From Alphaproteobacteria bacterium (lineage in GTDB: Bacteria; Pseudomonadota; Alphaproteobacteria; Rhodobacterales; Rhodobacteraceae), in contig JAUIIJ010000012.1 of the NCBI GenBank assembly GCA_030431825.1, forward strand, positions 39,170 to 103,169: a stretch of DNA of 64,000 nucleotides, read 5' to 3'. Made by a program: the position numbers and the translations under genes. Each line of letters starts with the position of its first letter. Within the stretch, counting starts at the first letter, position 1. The notes under the pieces were generated by a model. It ran no database searches, was not told where the DNA came from, and was given only the letters and a program-made list of their open reading frames with translations. This document shows, piece by piece, positions 36,095 to 44,753 of the stretch.

Positions 36095-37765
36095 TCAGCG
36101 ATTTCGCCCGACCTGCCGACAGATCAGGATCACCGGCAACAGCCCGACCGCGACAATCACCAGCGACGGGACAGCCGCCCCTTCCAGCCGCTCGTCGCTG
36201 GCAAGGCGATAGGCCTGGACCGCGAGCGTGTCATAGTTGAACGGGCGCATGATCAGCGTCGCGGGAAGCTCTTTCATCACGTCCACGAAAACCACCAGAA
36301 GCGCCGTCAGCAGGCTGGGTGTCAGGATCGGCAGATGCACCCGCCTCAGCGTTCCCAACGGGGTTTCCCCCAGCGAACGCGAGGCGGCATCCATGTTGGC
36401 GTGAACCGTGCTCTGGCCGCCTTCGTAGGCCCCCAGCGCCGCCGCCAGAAACCGGACCATATACGCCGCAACCAGCAGCCAGATCGAACCGGTGACAAGC
36501 AACCCGGTCGAGTATCCGAAGCTGGCCCGCATCCAGGCATCCAGCGCATTGTCGAATGCCGCGAAGGGAACCATCAACCCGACCGCGATCACGCCACCGG
36601 GCACCGCATAGCCCAGGCGCGCGATATACCCGGTAACCGCCGAATTCCGACCCGGTCGGACGCGCTGATAGAATCCGATCACGATTGCCGCCATCAATGT
36701 CACCACCGCCGCCGTCCCTGCCAGTGTGACCGAGTTGCGGATAAAGCCGAGATAGCGACGACCGAACAAATCCTGTTCGCTATCAATCCCCATCGCGAAC
36801 AACACCACCACCGGAAGCACACATCCCAGAATGACGGGAATCGCGCAGAGAATTACCGCAAGCGCCGATCGCCAGCCGCGCAATTGCGCGGGTTCCATGG
36901 CCATCTGCCGCTTGCCGGTTTCGTGATACTTTGCCCGGCCCCGCTGCAACCGCTCTGTCACCGCGAGCAGCAGCGCAAAGCTCAGCAGGCACAAGGCAAG
37001 CTGCGCCGCAGCGGCGCGGTCCGCCATCGAGAACCAGCTGGTGTAAATCCCGGTTGCAAAGGTCTGGACGCTGAAATAGGCGACCGTGCCGAAATCGGCG
37101 ATGGTTTCCATCACCGCCAGCAAGACGCCGCCCGCGATGGCCGGCCGTGCCATCGGCAGACTGACCGTCCAGAACGCCGCCCAGGCACTCTTGCCAAGCG
37201 TGCGCGCGGCAAGAAACGCGGCCGAGCTTTGCTGCAGGAACGCCGCGCGAGCCAGCAGATAGACATAGGGATAAAGCACAAGCACCAGCATTGCCGCCGC
37301 GCCCCAGAGCGACCGAATCTCGGGAAACCAGTAATCGCGAGGCCCCCAGCCGGTCACGTCCCTCAGGGTGGTCTGCACGATCCCCGGATGATCCAGCAGG
37401 TAGGTATAGGCATAGGCGAGCACATAGGCCGGAAAGGCCAGCGGCAGCACCAGCATGATCTCGAGCACACGCACACCGGGAAAGCGCGTCATCGTCACCA
37501 GCCAGGCTGCACCGACGCCGATGGCAAAGGTCCCGAGCGACACCAGCGCCACCAGCGCAAGTGTCGTCCCCGCATAGCGCGGCAGCACGGTCTCGATCAG
37601 ATGCGCGACCGTTTCGGTCCCCCCGGTCACCGCCGCCAGCACCACCGCGAGCATCGGAAGCAGGCAGATCGCCGCGATGATACCGGCAATGCCCGCCAGA
37701 ACCCCGGCTCCACCCTGTCTGCGTCGCCGCTTGCCGTTCGCGGCCAGCTGAATGGCTTCGGACAT
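36095..37765 (-). CDS. fbpB: Fe(3+) ABC transporter permease, two-half type
   Basis: 556 residues with about twelve membrane helices in two homologous halves, as in FbpB/SfuB. The docking loops include RTLGKSAWAAFWTVSLPM (about 190) and MDAASRSLGETPLGTLRRVHLP (middle region, about 470). The phrase VDVMKELPATLIMRPFNYDTLA near residue 506 is characteristic of ferric permeases. It would form the channel for FbpA-bound iron, but is opposite in strand to fbpA and 2.3 kb away. The ATPase is missing from the window, so one must be supplied in trans. Confidence 0.9.
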   Translation of the reverse strand: MSEAIQLAANGKRRRRQGGAGVLAGIAGIIAAICLLPMLAVVLAAVTGGTETVAHLIETVLPRYAGTTLALVALVSLGTFAIGVGAAWLVTMTRFPGVRVLEIMLVLPLAFPAYVLAYAYTYLLDHPGIVQTTLRDVTGWGPRDYWFPEIRSLWGAAAMLVLVLYPYVYLLARAAFLQQSSAAFLAARTLGKSAWAAFWTVSLPMARPAIAGGVLLAVMETIADFGTVAYFSVQTFATGIYTSWFSMADRAAAAQLALCLLSFALLLAVTERLQRGRAKYHETGKRQMAMEPAQLRGWRSALAVILCAIPVILGCVLPVVVLFAMGIDSEQDLFGRRYLGFIRNSVTLAGTAAVVTLMAAIVIGFYQRVRPGRNSAVTGYIARLGYAVPGGVIAVGLMVPFAAFDNALDAWMRASFGYSTGLLVTGSIWLLVAAYMVRFLAAALGAYEGGQSTVHANMDAASRSLGETPLGTLRRVHLPILTPSLLTALLVVFVDVMKELPATLIMRPFNYDTLAVQAYRLASDERLEGAAVPSLVIVAVGLLPVILICRQVGRNR

Positions 37766-37869
37766 GGTGGATTGGCCTTTTACCTGAAGTGACAGAAACA
37801 GGGGAGCGGATGCCCCGCCCCCCTTATTCGGTCAATTGCAGCGGATTTTCCAGCCCGAAACCGCAGCGC

Positions 37870-39093
37870 TCAGTCGTAGCTGCGCTGATCCTCGATCACC
37901 AGTCCGTCCTTGGGCAGGCTGTCGGGCGAAACCACCTCGATGGCGCCCTTGAGCTTGAGCACATCGGCGACCGTTCTGGCATAAGCGGCCGCATCGCCGC
38001 CCGTGGCCTCGATCCGCACGGTCATCGCGTCCATTTCGCCCTCGCGGCTGGCAATCACCCGTGCCCTGACGATTTCGTCATGCCGGGACACCAGCGCGGC
38101 AACCTGTTCCGGGCGGATGAACATGCCCTTGATCTTGGTGGTCTGGTCCGCGCGCCCCATCCATCCCTTGATACGCATGTTGGTGCGGCCACAGGGAGAT
38201 TGACCTTCCATGACGGCGCTCAGATCGCCGGTTGCAAACCGGATCAGCGGATAATCCGGGTTCAGCGTGGTCACCACCACCTCGCCCACTTCGCCCGGTG
38301 CAACCGGGTTGCCGGTGCCGGGGGTGACGATTTCGACGATCACATGCTCATCGACAATCATCCCCTCCATCGCCCCGCTTTCGTAGGCGATATTGCCGAG
38401 ATCCGCTGTGCCGTAGGATTGCAGACAGGCGATGCCGCGATCCGCGTATTCCGCGCGCAGGCTGGGAAACAACGCACCGCCGCCAACCGTCGCCTTGGTG
38501 ATGCCCAGCGTCACCCCCATGCAATCGGCCTTGTCCAGGATGACCTTGAGGTAATCCGGCGTGCCCGCATAGGCGGTGGTGCCCACGTCCCGCGCCGCTG
38601 TCACCTGCAACTCGGTCTGGCCGGTGCCCGCCGGCAGAACCGCAGCCCCCACCGCACGCGCGCCACTTTCAAAGAGCATACCCGCCGGGGTCAGATGATA
38701 GCCGAAACAGTTCTGCACGATGTCGCCCTTGCCGATGCCCACCGCATGCAGCACGCGCCCGAAGCGCCACCAGTCATGATCGACACCGCCCGGTTCATAG
38801 ATCGGCCCGGGCGATTGAAAGATATGGGCAAAGCCCGAAGCGGGTTTCGCCGTATAGCCGCCAAAGGGCGGGTTGGCCGATTGCGCCTTGCCCAGCTCGG
38901 ACTTGCGCAGAACCGGCAGGTTGGCCAGCGCGGCGGCATCGGTGATCGCAGTCGCGTCGACCTCGGCCAGTGAAGCGGCATAACCTTGAAGCGCCTGGGC
39001 GCGAGCGATCTGCAACGGCAAGGCACGGGCCAGATCGGCAGCGCGTTGGTCACTGCTGCGGGTTTCAAGCTCGTCGTAGAATGATGGTGACAT
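37870..39093 (-). CDS. Phenylacetate-CoA ligase-like AMP-forming ligase
   Basis: 407 residues from ATG 39093 (AGGGCGAA upstream; the in-frame extension to 39165 is not needed). It belongs to the PaaK branch of the ANL superfamily. Visible blocks: FYDELETRS with LPVLRKSEL near the N-terminus, FQSPGPIYEPGG in place of the phosphate-binding loop, SYGTADLGNIAYES (adenylate-binding), and RFATGDLSAV with GRADQTTKIKGMFI at the hinge/C-domain. The phosphate loop is unusual for the family. Last gene of the minus-strand cluster with the liv-type transporter; it probably activates an aromatic or related acid taken up by that system. Confidence 0.85.
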   Translation of the reverse strand: MSPSFYDELETRSSDQRAADLARALPLQIARAQALQGYAASLAEVDATAITDAAALANLPVLRKSELGKAQSANPPFGGYTAKPASGFAHIFQSPGPIYEPGGVDHDWWRFGRVLHAVGIGKGDIVQNCFGYHLTPAGMLFESGARAVGAAVLPAGTGQTELQVTAARDVGTTAYAGTPDYLKVILDKADCMGVTLGITKATVGGGALFPSLRAEYADRGIACLQSYGTADLGNIAYESGAMEGMIVDEHVIVEIVTPGTGNPVAPGEVGEVVVTTLNPDYPLIRFATGDLSAVMEGQSPCGRTNMRIKGWMGRADQTTKIKGMFIRPEQVAALVSRHDEIVRARVIASREGEMDAMTVRIEATGGDAAAYARTVADVLKLKGAIEVVSPDSLPKDGLVIEDQRSYD

Positions 39094-39204
39094 TTCGCCC
39101 TCGTGTCCTCTGACGTTAAGTGCGGGTCGGCGGACGTAACCACGCCAATAGAAGACCTGCGACAAAGATGGGAAGATGCGGCAGCATGACCGTCAGCCTC
39201 GCCA

Positions 39205-40041
39205 TCAGCTCAGCCAACGCTTGCGACGTCGATAGCTGCGCACGTCGCGGAACGACTTGCGGCCCTCGTCCGACATACCAAGGTAGAACTCCTTGACGTC
39301 CGGGTTTTCGCGCAGTTCGACAGCGGGACCGTCCATCACGACGCGGCCGGATTCCAGAATATACCCGTAATGCGCGAACCGCAGCGCCACGTTGGTGTTC
39401 TGTTCGGCCAGAAGAAAGGATACGCCCTCCTTTTCGTTCAGGTCCTTGACGATGCCAAAAATCTCTTCCACGAGCTGCGGCGCCAGTCCCATGCTGGGCT
39501 CATCCAGCAGGATCGTCTCGGGCCTGGACATCAGCGCGCGGCCGATCGCGACCATCTGCTGCTCGCCGCCCGAGGTATAGCCCGCCTGGCTGCGGCGGCG
39601 CTCGCGCAGGCGCGGGAAATATTCATAGACCTTTTCAAGGTCGGCCATCATATCCCCCCGCCCGGCATTGCGCGTATAGAAACCGGTCAGCAGGTTTTCC
39701 TCGACCGTCAGATGCTCAAAGCAGTGACGCCCTTCCATCACCTGGATCACGCCGCGCCTGACCAGTTCCGCGGGGTCGAGATCCTGCACCCGGTCGCCGC
39801 GATAGACGATCGAGCCCTTGGTGACTTCGCCACGTTCGGAATGCAACAGATTGCTGACCGCCTTGAGTGTGGTGGTCTTGCCCGCGCCATTGCCCCCCAA
39901 CAGCGCGGTTATTCCGCCTTTGGGTACGCTCAGGCTGACGCCCTTGAGCACCAGAATCACGTGATTGTAGATCACTTCGATATTGTTGACGTCCAGCAGG
40001 GTCTCGGCCTGCACATCGGTGGTCTTGGCAGCGTCCAGCAT
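39205..40041 (-). CDS. livF: Branched-chain amino acid-type ABC transporter ATP-binding protein
   Basis: 278 residues from ATG 40041. Walker A GGNGAGKTTTLKAVS (about 48-62), Q-loop VIQVMEGRHCFEHLTVEENL, signature TSGGEQQMVAIGRAL (about 152), Walker B TILLDEPSMGLAPQLVEEIF, and an H-switch replaced by AEQN as in all LivF proteins. It pairs with LivG as the second ATPase. An N-terminal 17-residue extension and a basic C-terminus (SYRRRKRWLS) exceed the usual LivF length of about 235. It follows livK after a strong intergenic hairpin. Confidence 0.92.
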   Translation of the reverse strand: MLDAAKTTDVQAETLLDVNNIEVIYNHVILVLKGVSLSVPKGGITALLGGNGAGKTTTLKAVSNLLHSERGEVTKGSIVYRGDRVQDLDPAELVRRGVIQVMEGRHCFEHLTVEENLLTGFYTRNAGRGDMMADLEKVYEYFPRLRERRRSQAGYTSGGEQQMVAIGRALMSRPETILLDEPSMGLAPQLVEEIFGIVKDLNEKEGVSFLLAEQNTNVALRFAHYGYILESGRVVMDGPAVELRENPDVKEFYLGMSDEGRKSFRDVRSYRRRKRWLS

Positions 40042-40069
40042 GAGAGTTCTTTCCAGCTTAACAGTCTGT

Positions 40070-40098
40070 GCCCCGGCGGTCAGTCCGACCGCCGGGGC
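40070..40098 (-). promoter_or_regulatory. Strong hairpin between livK and livF
   Basis: GCCCCGGCGGTC (40070-40081) and GACCGCCGGGGC (40087-40098) form a perfect 12-bp stem with a five-base loop, just downstream of the livK stop. There is no U-tract. Such hairpins protect the upstream mRNA end or attenuate, giving more binding protein than ATPase. Confidence 0.7.
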
Positions 40099-40106
40099 CG
40101 GGCGCG

Positions 40107-41390
40107 CTATTCGCAGCGCGACTCGAGGTTGTTTTCCGCCGCGTAGGCGGCCGAATCCGCATCGATGAGCGGCTGGATGACATCCATATCGGTGGGTGCG
40201 AATTCCGAGATCAGATTCCACTGCTTGGCGCTTGCATCCCACTGCGTAACGCCGACAAGACCCGGTCCACCGTGGTTGCGGCAGCTGACGCTGAAGGTCG
40301 GACCGAAGCCGGCCATGCCAAGCGCCTCCATCTTCTCTTCGGTCAGTTCCAGCGCCTCCATCCCGTCACGCATCATCGCCGCATTGATGTCGGGCGTGCC
40401 GTGGATTTCCTGGGCGGTCTTGGCGGCTTCGGCCGCCAGCATCGCCGCGTAAAGTCCCCGGTTATATGGCACGGTGCCGAGCTGATCGCCATTTCCGGCC
40501 GCCTTGCCCGTTTCCAGCACATATTTGCGCAGATCGTCATAGACCGGAAAATCGTCACCCACGGCGGTCAGCGACAGAGCCTTGTAACCATTGGCCTTGT
40601 CCCCGGCGGGCAGCACGTCGATCTCTGCGCCCGACCACCAGATGCCGATGAAGTTTTCCATCGGGAACCGGATGTTGGCGGCTTCCTGGATCGCCACCTG
40701 GTTCATCACGCCCCAGCCGTACATGATCACGTAATCCGGGCGGTCGCGCCGAATCTGCAACCACTGCGATTTCTGTTCCTGACCCGGATGATCTACCGGC
40801 AGCAGGCTGAGTTCGAACCCGTGTTTCTTGGCCAGTTCCTCCAGCGTGCGGATCGGCTCCTTGCCAAAGGCAGAGTTGTGATAAACCAGTGCGATCTTCT
40901 TGCCGCTGATGTCGTCGTCATTGATGTCGAGAATATGGTTGATCGCACCCGAGGCGCCGTTCCAGTAGTTCGCCGGATAGTTGAACACCCATTTGAACGT
41001 ATCGCCATTGGCGGCCGAGGTGCGGCCATAGCCCATGGTGTGCATCGGGATGCCATCCGCCGAGACCTTGGGGATCAGCTGATAGGTGATCCCGGTCGAC
41101 AGCGGCTGATAGACCAGCGGGTTTTCACCCTTGGTCGCCTCATAGCATTCCACGCCCTTCTCAGTATTATACGCGGTTTCGCATTCGATTACCCGCGTCT
41201 TGACGCCGCCGATGCCGCCGTCACGTTCATTCAGCAGGGTGAAATAGTCGCTATAGCCGTCCGAAAACGGAATGCCGCCGGCGGCATAGGCGCCGGTGCG
41301 ATAGCTCAGATCCGGGAACGTCAGATCGGCCAGCGCCGGTCCGGCCGCGAGAGCGGCACCAAGCGCGAGTGTTGTCAGTTTCATCTTCAT
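40107..41390 (-). CDS. livK: Branched-chain amino acid-type ABC transporter substrate-binding protein
   Basis: 427 residues from ATG 41390 (GGGAGGG upstream). A signal peptide covers residues 1-22 (ALGAALAAGPALA). The mature protein is a type I periplasmic binding protein (Peripla_BP_6). Its length exceeds the about 370 of classical LivK, and it has GIGGVKTRVIECETAYN plus a late CRNHGGPGLVGVTQWD segment, typical of the longer relatives found with AMP-dependent ligases. The ligand is therefore more likely an organic or aromatic acid, amide or urea-like compound than leucine. The symbol is positional only. Confidence 0.88.
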   Translation of the reverse strand: MKMKLTTLALGAALAAGPALADLTFPDLSYRTGAYAAGGIPFSDGYSDYFTLLNERDGGIGGVKTRVIECETAYNTEKGVECYEATKGENPLVYQPLSTGITYQLIPKVSADGIPMHTMGYGRTSAANGDTFKWVFNYPANYWNGASGAINHILDINDDDISGKKIALVYHNSAFGKEPIRTLEELAKKHGFELSLLPVDHPGQEQKSQWLQIRRDRPDYVIMYGWGVMNQVAIQEAANIRFPMENFIGIWWSGAEIDVLPAGDKANGYKALSLTAVGDDFPVYDDLRKYVLETGKAAGNGDQLGTVPYNRGLYAAMLAAEAAKTAQEIHGTPDINAAMMRDGMEALELTEEKMEALGMAGFGPTFSVSCRNHGGPGLVGVTQWDASAKQWNLISEFAPTDMDVIQPLIDADSAAYAAENNLESRCE

Positions 41391-41483
41391 CGGGTTTATC
41401 CCTCCCTTTGGTTTTGTCCGATGTCGCAAGTCCGCGTTTGTCGCGGGTCGTATGGTGGCGGACCGTGGCCCGCCGGCCCTACC

Positions 41484-42560
41484 CTAATGCGGGAAAGGCC
41501 ATAGTCTCAGCTTTTCCTTGGCCAGGCGCCACAATTGTGCCAGCCCGTGCGGTTCCACGATCAGAAAGAAGATGATCAGCGCCCCGACGATGACCAGTTG
41601 GAAATGCGCCACGATATCCGTGGGCCAGCCCAGCAGGTCCACGCCCAGCACCTTGAGAGCGACCGGCAGCAGCACCAGGAACGCGGCACCGGCGAAGGAA
41701 CCGAAGATCGACCCCAGCCCGCCGATGATCACCATGAACAGCACCAGGAACGACTTCTGGATACTGAACGCCTCGCCGACCTCGACCGCGCCCAGGTAGA
41801 TGGAGAAGAACAGCGCCCCGGAAACCCCGACAAAAAAGGAACTGACGGCAAAGGCGCTCAGCTTGGCCCGAAGCGGGTTCACCCCGATGATTTCGGCGGC
41901 GATGTCCATATCGCGAATCGCCATCCAGCTGCGTCCGACCGTGCCGCGGGTCAGGTTGCGCGCAACCAGAGCCGAGATGACACAGAACACGAGGCAGAAG
42001 AGATATGTGGTCGAAGCCGCCGCGTTCGGACCGGTCACCTCGAATCCGAACACCGTGCGCTCCGGCGCGTTGATCTGCCCCGAGGCCGAGTAGTTGTAGA
42101 ACCACGGAACCTTGTTGAAAAGCCACAGCAGAAAGAACTGAGCGGCCAGCGTCGCCACGGCCAGATAGAAGCCCTTGATACGCAAGCTCGGAAGGCCGAA
42201 CAGCACGCCGACCAATGCGGTCACGCCGCCCGCAAGGAGCACGTGGACGAACATGCTGACCTCGGGAAAGGCGGTCATCAGCTTGTAGCAGGCATAGGCC
42301 CCCACCGCCATGAACCCCCCGGTGCCCAGCGACACCTGACCGCAATATCCGGTCAGGATGTTCAGCCCGATCGCCGCGATGGCGTAGATCAGGAAAGGCA
42401 GCATGATGGCGTTGGCCCAGTAATCGTTGATAATGAACGGCACAACGAGAAAGGCAAAGGCCAGCACCACGTAATAGCGGTAGCGGTCGAACTTGATCGG
42501 AAAGGTCTGACTGTCCGAGGTATAGGTGGTGTGAAAATCACCGGCTTCACGATAGAACAT
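41484..42560 (-). CDS. livM: Branched-chain amino acid-type ABC transporter permease (LivM)
   Basis: 358 residues, about ten membrane helices. After a 30-residue cytosolic leader the family landmarks NILTGYCGQVSLGTGGFMAVGAY (quoted in parts: NILTGYCGQVSLG, about 70-82) and the ATPase-docking segment RAIRDMDIAAEIIGVNPLRAKL-like (IRDMDIAAEIIGVN, about 218) are clear. It forms a heterodimeric pore with LivH. It starts two bases after the stop of the small membrane protein gene, so the two are translationally coupled. Confidence 0.92.
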   Translation of the reverse strand: MFYREAGDFHTTYTSDSQTFPIKFDRYRYYVVLAFAFLVVPFIINDYWANAIMLPFLIYAIAAIGLNILTGYCGQVSLGTGGFMAVGAYACYKLMTAFPEVSMFVHVLLAGGVTALVGVLFGLPSLRIKGFYLAVATLAAQFFLLWLFNKVPWFYNYSASGQINAPERTVFGFEVTGPNAAASTTYLFCLVFCVISALVARNLTRGTVGRSWMAIRDMDIAAEIIGVNPLRAKLSAFAVSSFFVGVSGALFFSIYLGAVEVGEAFSIQKSFLVLFMVIIGGLGSIFGSFAGAAFLVLLPVALKVLGVDLLGWPTDIVAHFQLVIVGALIIFFLIVEPHGLAQLWRLAKEKLRLWPFPH

Positions 42561-42562
42561 GC

Positions 42563-42826
42563 TCAGATCGTCCCCTTGGCATGGGCGCGGTTACGCGTTT
42601 CGGCGTCCAGCTGATTGGATTTGCGTGCATAGCCGCTGGCTTCGGCCGAGCGCACGAGTTTCATGTAGGCGATGATCCCGGTGACCAGCCCGCCACACGC
42701 CAGCAGGGCGGCAATCACCAGTTGCCGATCGGTCAGCCCCTCGGCGGCCAGCGCAAGATAGCCGAACGCCCAGAACCCGGACCATGCAATGACATTTATG
42801 ATGGCGATCAACTTGGTCATGGTCAT
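42563..42826 (-). CDS. Small membrane protein between livH and livM
   Basis: 87 residues. Two hydrophobic helices are visible (about 5-27, IAIINVIAWSGFWAFGYLAL, and about 36-56, VIAALLACGGLVTGIIAYM), followed by a charged tail rich in Arg, Lys and Asn. The gene overlaps livH by 4 bases (ATGA) and livM begins two bases after its stop, so it is translated with the transporter. I do not recognise a named family. It could be an accessory subunit stabilising LivHM or a small regulatory peptide. Real coding status is supported by the tight coupling at both ends. Confidence 0.78.
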   Translation of the reverse strand: MTMTKLIAIINVIAWSGFWAFGYLALAAEGLTDRQLVIAALLACGGLVTGIIAYMKLVRSAEASGYARKSNQLDAETRNRAHAKGTI

Positions 42827-43833
42827 ACCCGCTCGATGATCTTCTCACCGAACAGCCCCTGCGGACGGAACACGAGGAACACCAGCGCCAGCACATAGGC
42901 GAACCAGTTCTCGGTCGCACCACCCAGGAAGGGCGCGCCAATGGCGAATTCAAAGAGCTTTTCGCCGACCCCGATGATCAGCCCGCCGACGATGGCCCCG
43001 GGGATCGAGGTGAACCCGCCCAGCATCAGCACCGGCAATGCCTTGAGCGCGATCAGTGACAGGCTGAACTGCACACCCGACTTGGCGCCCCACATGATGC
43101 CGGCAACCAGCGCCACGAACCCGGCCAGCGACCAGACCAGTACCCAGATGAAGTTCAGCGAAATGCCCACCGACAAAGCGGCCTGGTGGTCATCCGCCAC
43201 GGCCCGCAGGGCGCGGCCCTGCTTGGTGTACTGGCTGAACGCGATCAGCGCCACAACCAGGATCGCCGCCACGATGGTCGCCGTGATGTCCAGATTGTCG
43301 ATGAAGAAGCCATAGCCGAACCACTCATAAGTCACGGCATCGATCGTCTCGTTGATACCCTGCGGCAGGCACCCCGACTCGCCGAACAGACAGATGTTCA
43401 GCGTCTTGATCTCGGAGCCCCACATGAGGTCGGCCACACCTTCGAGGAAATAGGCCAGCCCGATGGTCGCCATGAACAGGATGATCGGTTCCTGGCCCAC
43501 GAGGTGGCGGAACACGAACCGTTGGACGCACCACGCCAGCAGGACCATCACGCAGACGGTCAGCGCAATCGCCAGCAATGCCGGCACGTTCCAGCCGAAG
43601 TAATGCAGGTCGGTGCCGAAGATCGCGTTGATCAGATGCGAGAACGGCACCTGCCCGTCCATGATACCCACCAGCGTCATCGCCGCGAAGAGCGCCATGA
43701 CCCCCTGGGCAAAGTTGAAAATGCCACTGGCCTTGTAGATCAGCACGAAACCCAACGCGACCAGGGCATAGAGCACCCCGGCCATCAGCCCGTTGAGCGT
43801 GACCTCCAATGCAAAAACGAATTGCTCAGACAT
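42823..43833 (-). CDS. livH: Branched-chain amino acid-type ABC transporter permease (LivH)
   Basis: 336 residues, about eight to nine membrane helices. LivH landmarks: NGLMAGVLYALVALGFVLIYKASG (start of the domain, about 14-37, seen as NGLMAGVLYALVALG), GRALRAVADDHQAA (ATPase docking loop, about 210) and VLMLGGFTSIPGAIVGGLIIG (C-terminal gate). It is longer than E. coli LivH because of an insertion in the middle (about 130-160, containing CLFGESGCLPQGI with two cysteines), a loop probably exposed to the periplasm. It forms the pore with LivM. Confidence 0.92.
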   Translation of the reverse strand: MSEQFVFALEVTLNGLMAGVLYALVALGFVLIYKASGIFNFAQGVMALFAAMTLVGIMDGQVPFSHLINAIFGTDLHYFGWNVPALLAIALTVCVMVLLAWCVQRFVFRHLVGQEPIILFMATIGLAYFLEGVADLMWGSEIKTLNICLFGESGCLPQGINETIDAVTYEWFGYGFFIDNLDITATIVAAILVVALIAFSQYTKQGRALRAVADDHQAALSVGISLNFIWVLVWSLAGFVALVAGIMWGAKSGVQFSLSLIALKALPVLMLGGFTSIPGAIVGGLIIGVGEKLFEFAIGAPFLGGATENWFAYVLALVFLVFRPQGLFGEKIIERV

Positions 43834-43862
43834 GTGCCTGCCCCCCTGTCGCTGCTGCCCGC

Positions 43863-44681
43863 TCAGTCATGTTCCACCCCCAGGTATGCATCGATCACCT
43901 CCTGGTTGCTGCGCACCTCGTCCGGCGTGCCGTCGCCGATCTTCTTGCCATAATCCATCACCACCACGCGGTCGGACAGGTCCATGACCACACCCATATC
44001 GTGTTCGATCAACGCGATGGTGGTGCCGAATTCATCATTCACGTCCAGGATAAAGCGGCTCATGTCCTCTTTTTCCTCGACGTTCATCCCCGCCATCGGC
44101 TCATCGAGCAGCAGCAGCTTGGGCTCGGCGGCCAGCGCCCGGGCCAGCTCGACCCGCTTCTTCAACCCGTAAGGCAGCCGCGACACCGGTGTCTTGCGGA
44201 TCGCCTGGATTTCGAGGAAGTCGATGATCTTTTCCGCAATCTCACGGTTCGCGGTCTCTTCGGTCTCGGCGCGCCCCTTCCACAGGGCCTGCGTGAACAT
44301 CCCCGTCGTCATGTGGGTCAGCCGGCCGGTCATCACATTGTCCAGCACGCTCATCCCCTCAAACAGTGCGATGTTCTGAAAGGTCCGCGCGATCCCCTGG
44401 CGGGCCACCTCATAGGGCTTCATCTGCGGACGCGGCTTGCCGCGAAACCAGACCTCGCCCTCCTGCGGCACGTAGAAACCGGACATCACGTTCAGCATCG
44501 ACGACTTGCCCGCGCCGTTCGGCCCGATGATGGCACGTATTTCGCCTTCGCGAATATCGAAACTGATATCGGTGATCGCCTTCACACCGCCAAAGCGCAG
44601 GGTGATGTTCTTCATCTCCATCACCACGCCGCCGATCTTGCGGCCATCCGCGGTGGTGTATCCTTCGGACGCATCAAGCAT
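43863..44681 (-). CDS. livG: Branched-chain amino acid-type ABC transporter ATP-binding protein (LivG)
   Basis: 272 residues from ATG 44681 with GGAAAG upstream. Walker A GPNGAGKSSMLNVMSG (about 54-69), IARTFQNIALFEGMSVLDNV (Q-loop), signature-like SRLPYGLKKRVELARAL (the canonical LSGGQ is degenerate, as in LivG), Walker B LLLLDEPMAGMNVEEKEDM, and H-switch LIEHDMGVVMDL. An N-terminal 22-residue leader (LDASEGYTTADGRKIGG) precedes the domain. It works with LivF. It lies 72 bases downstream of the acyl-CoA synthetase stop. Confidence 0.93.
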   Translation of the reverse strand: MLDASEGYTTADGRKIGGVVMEMKNITLRFGGVKAITDISFDIREGEIRAIIGPNGAGKSSMLNVMSGFYVPQEGEVWFRGKPRPQMKPYEVARQGIARTFQNIALFEGMSVLDNVMTGRLTHMTTGMFTQALWKGRAETEETANREIAEKIIDFLEIQAIRKTPVSRLPYGLKKRVELARALAAEPKLLLLDEPMAGMNVEEKEDMSRFILDVNDEFGTTIALIEHDMGVVMDLSDRVVVMDYGKKIGDGTPDEVRSNQEVIDAYLGVEHD

Positions 44682-44753
44682 CGGACTTTCCTTTCCTTCG
44701 ACGGGACGGTGGGCGGGGCGACGACCGCAGGTCGAGCGCCGGCTCATCGGACC

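Noticed and set aside
36080..37792. 570-codon open frame antisense to the ferric permease
   Set aside because: The translation is dominated by His, Gln and Arg, the typical complement of hydrophobic membrane-protein codons.
40107..44681. Literal branched-chain amino acid transporter function for the liv-type genes
   Set aside because: The family names were kept as positional symbols, but the two flanking CoA ligases and the long binding protein make leucine-type uptake unlikely as the main role.
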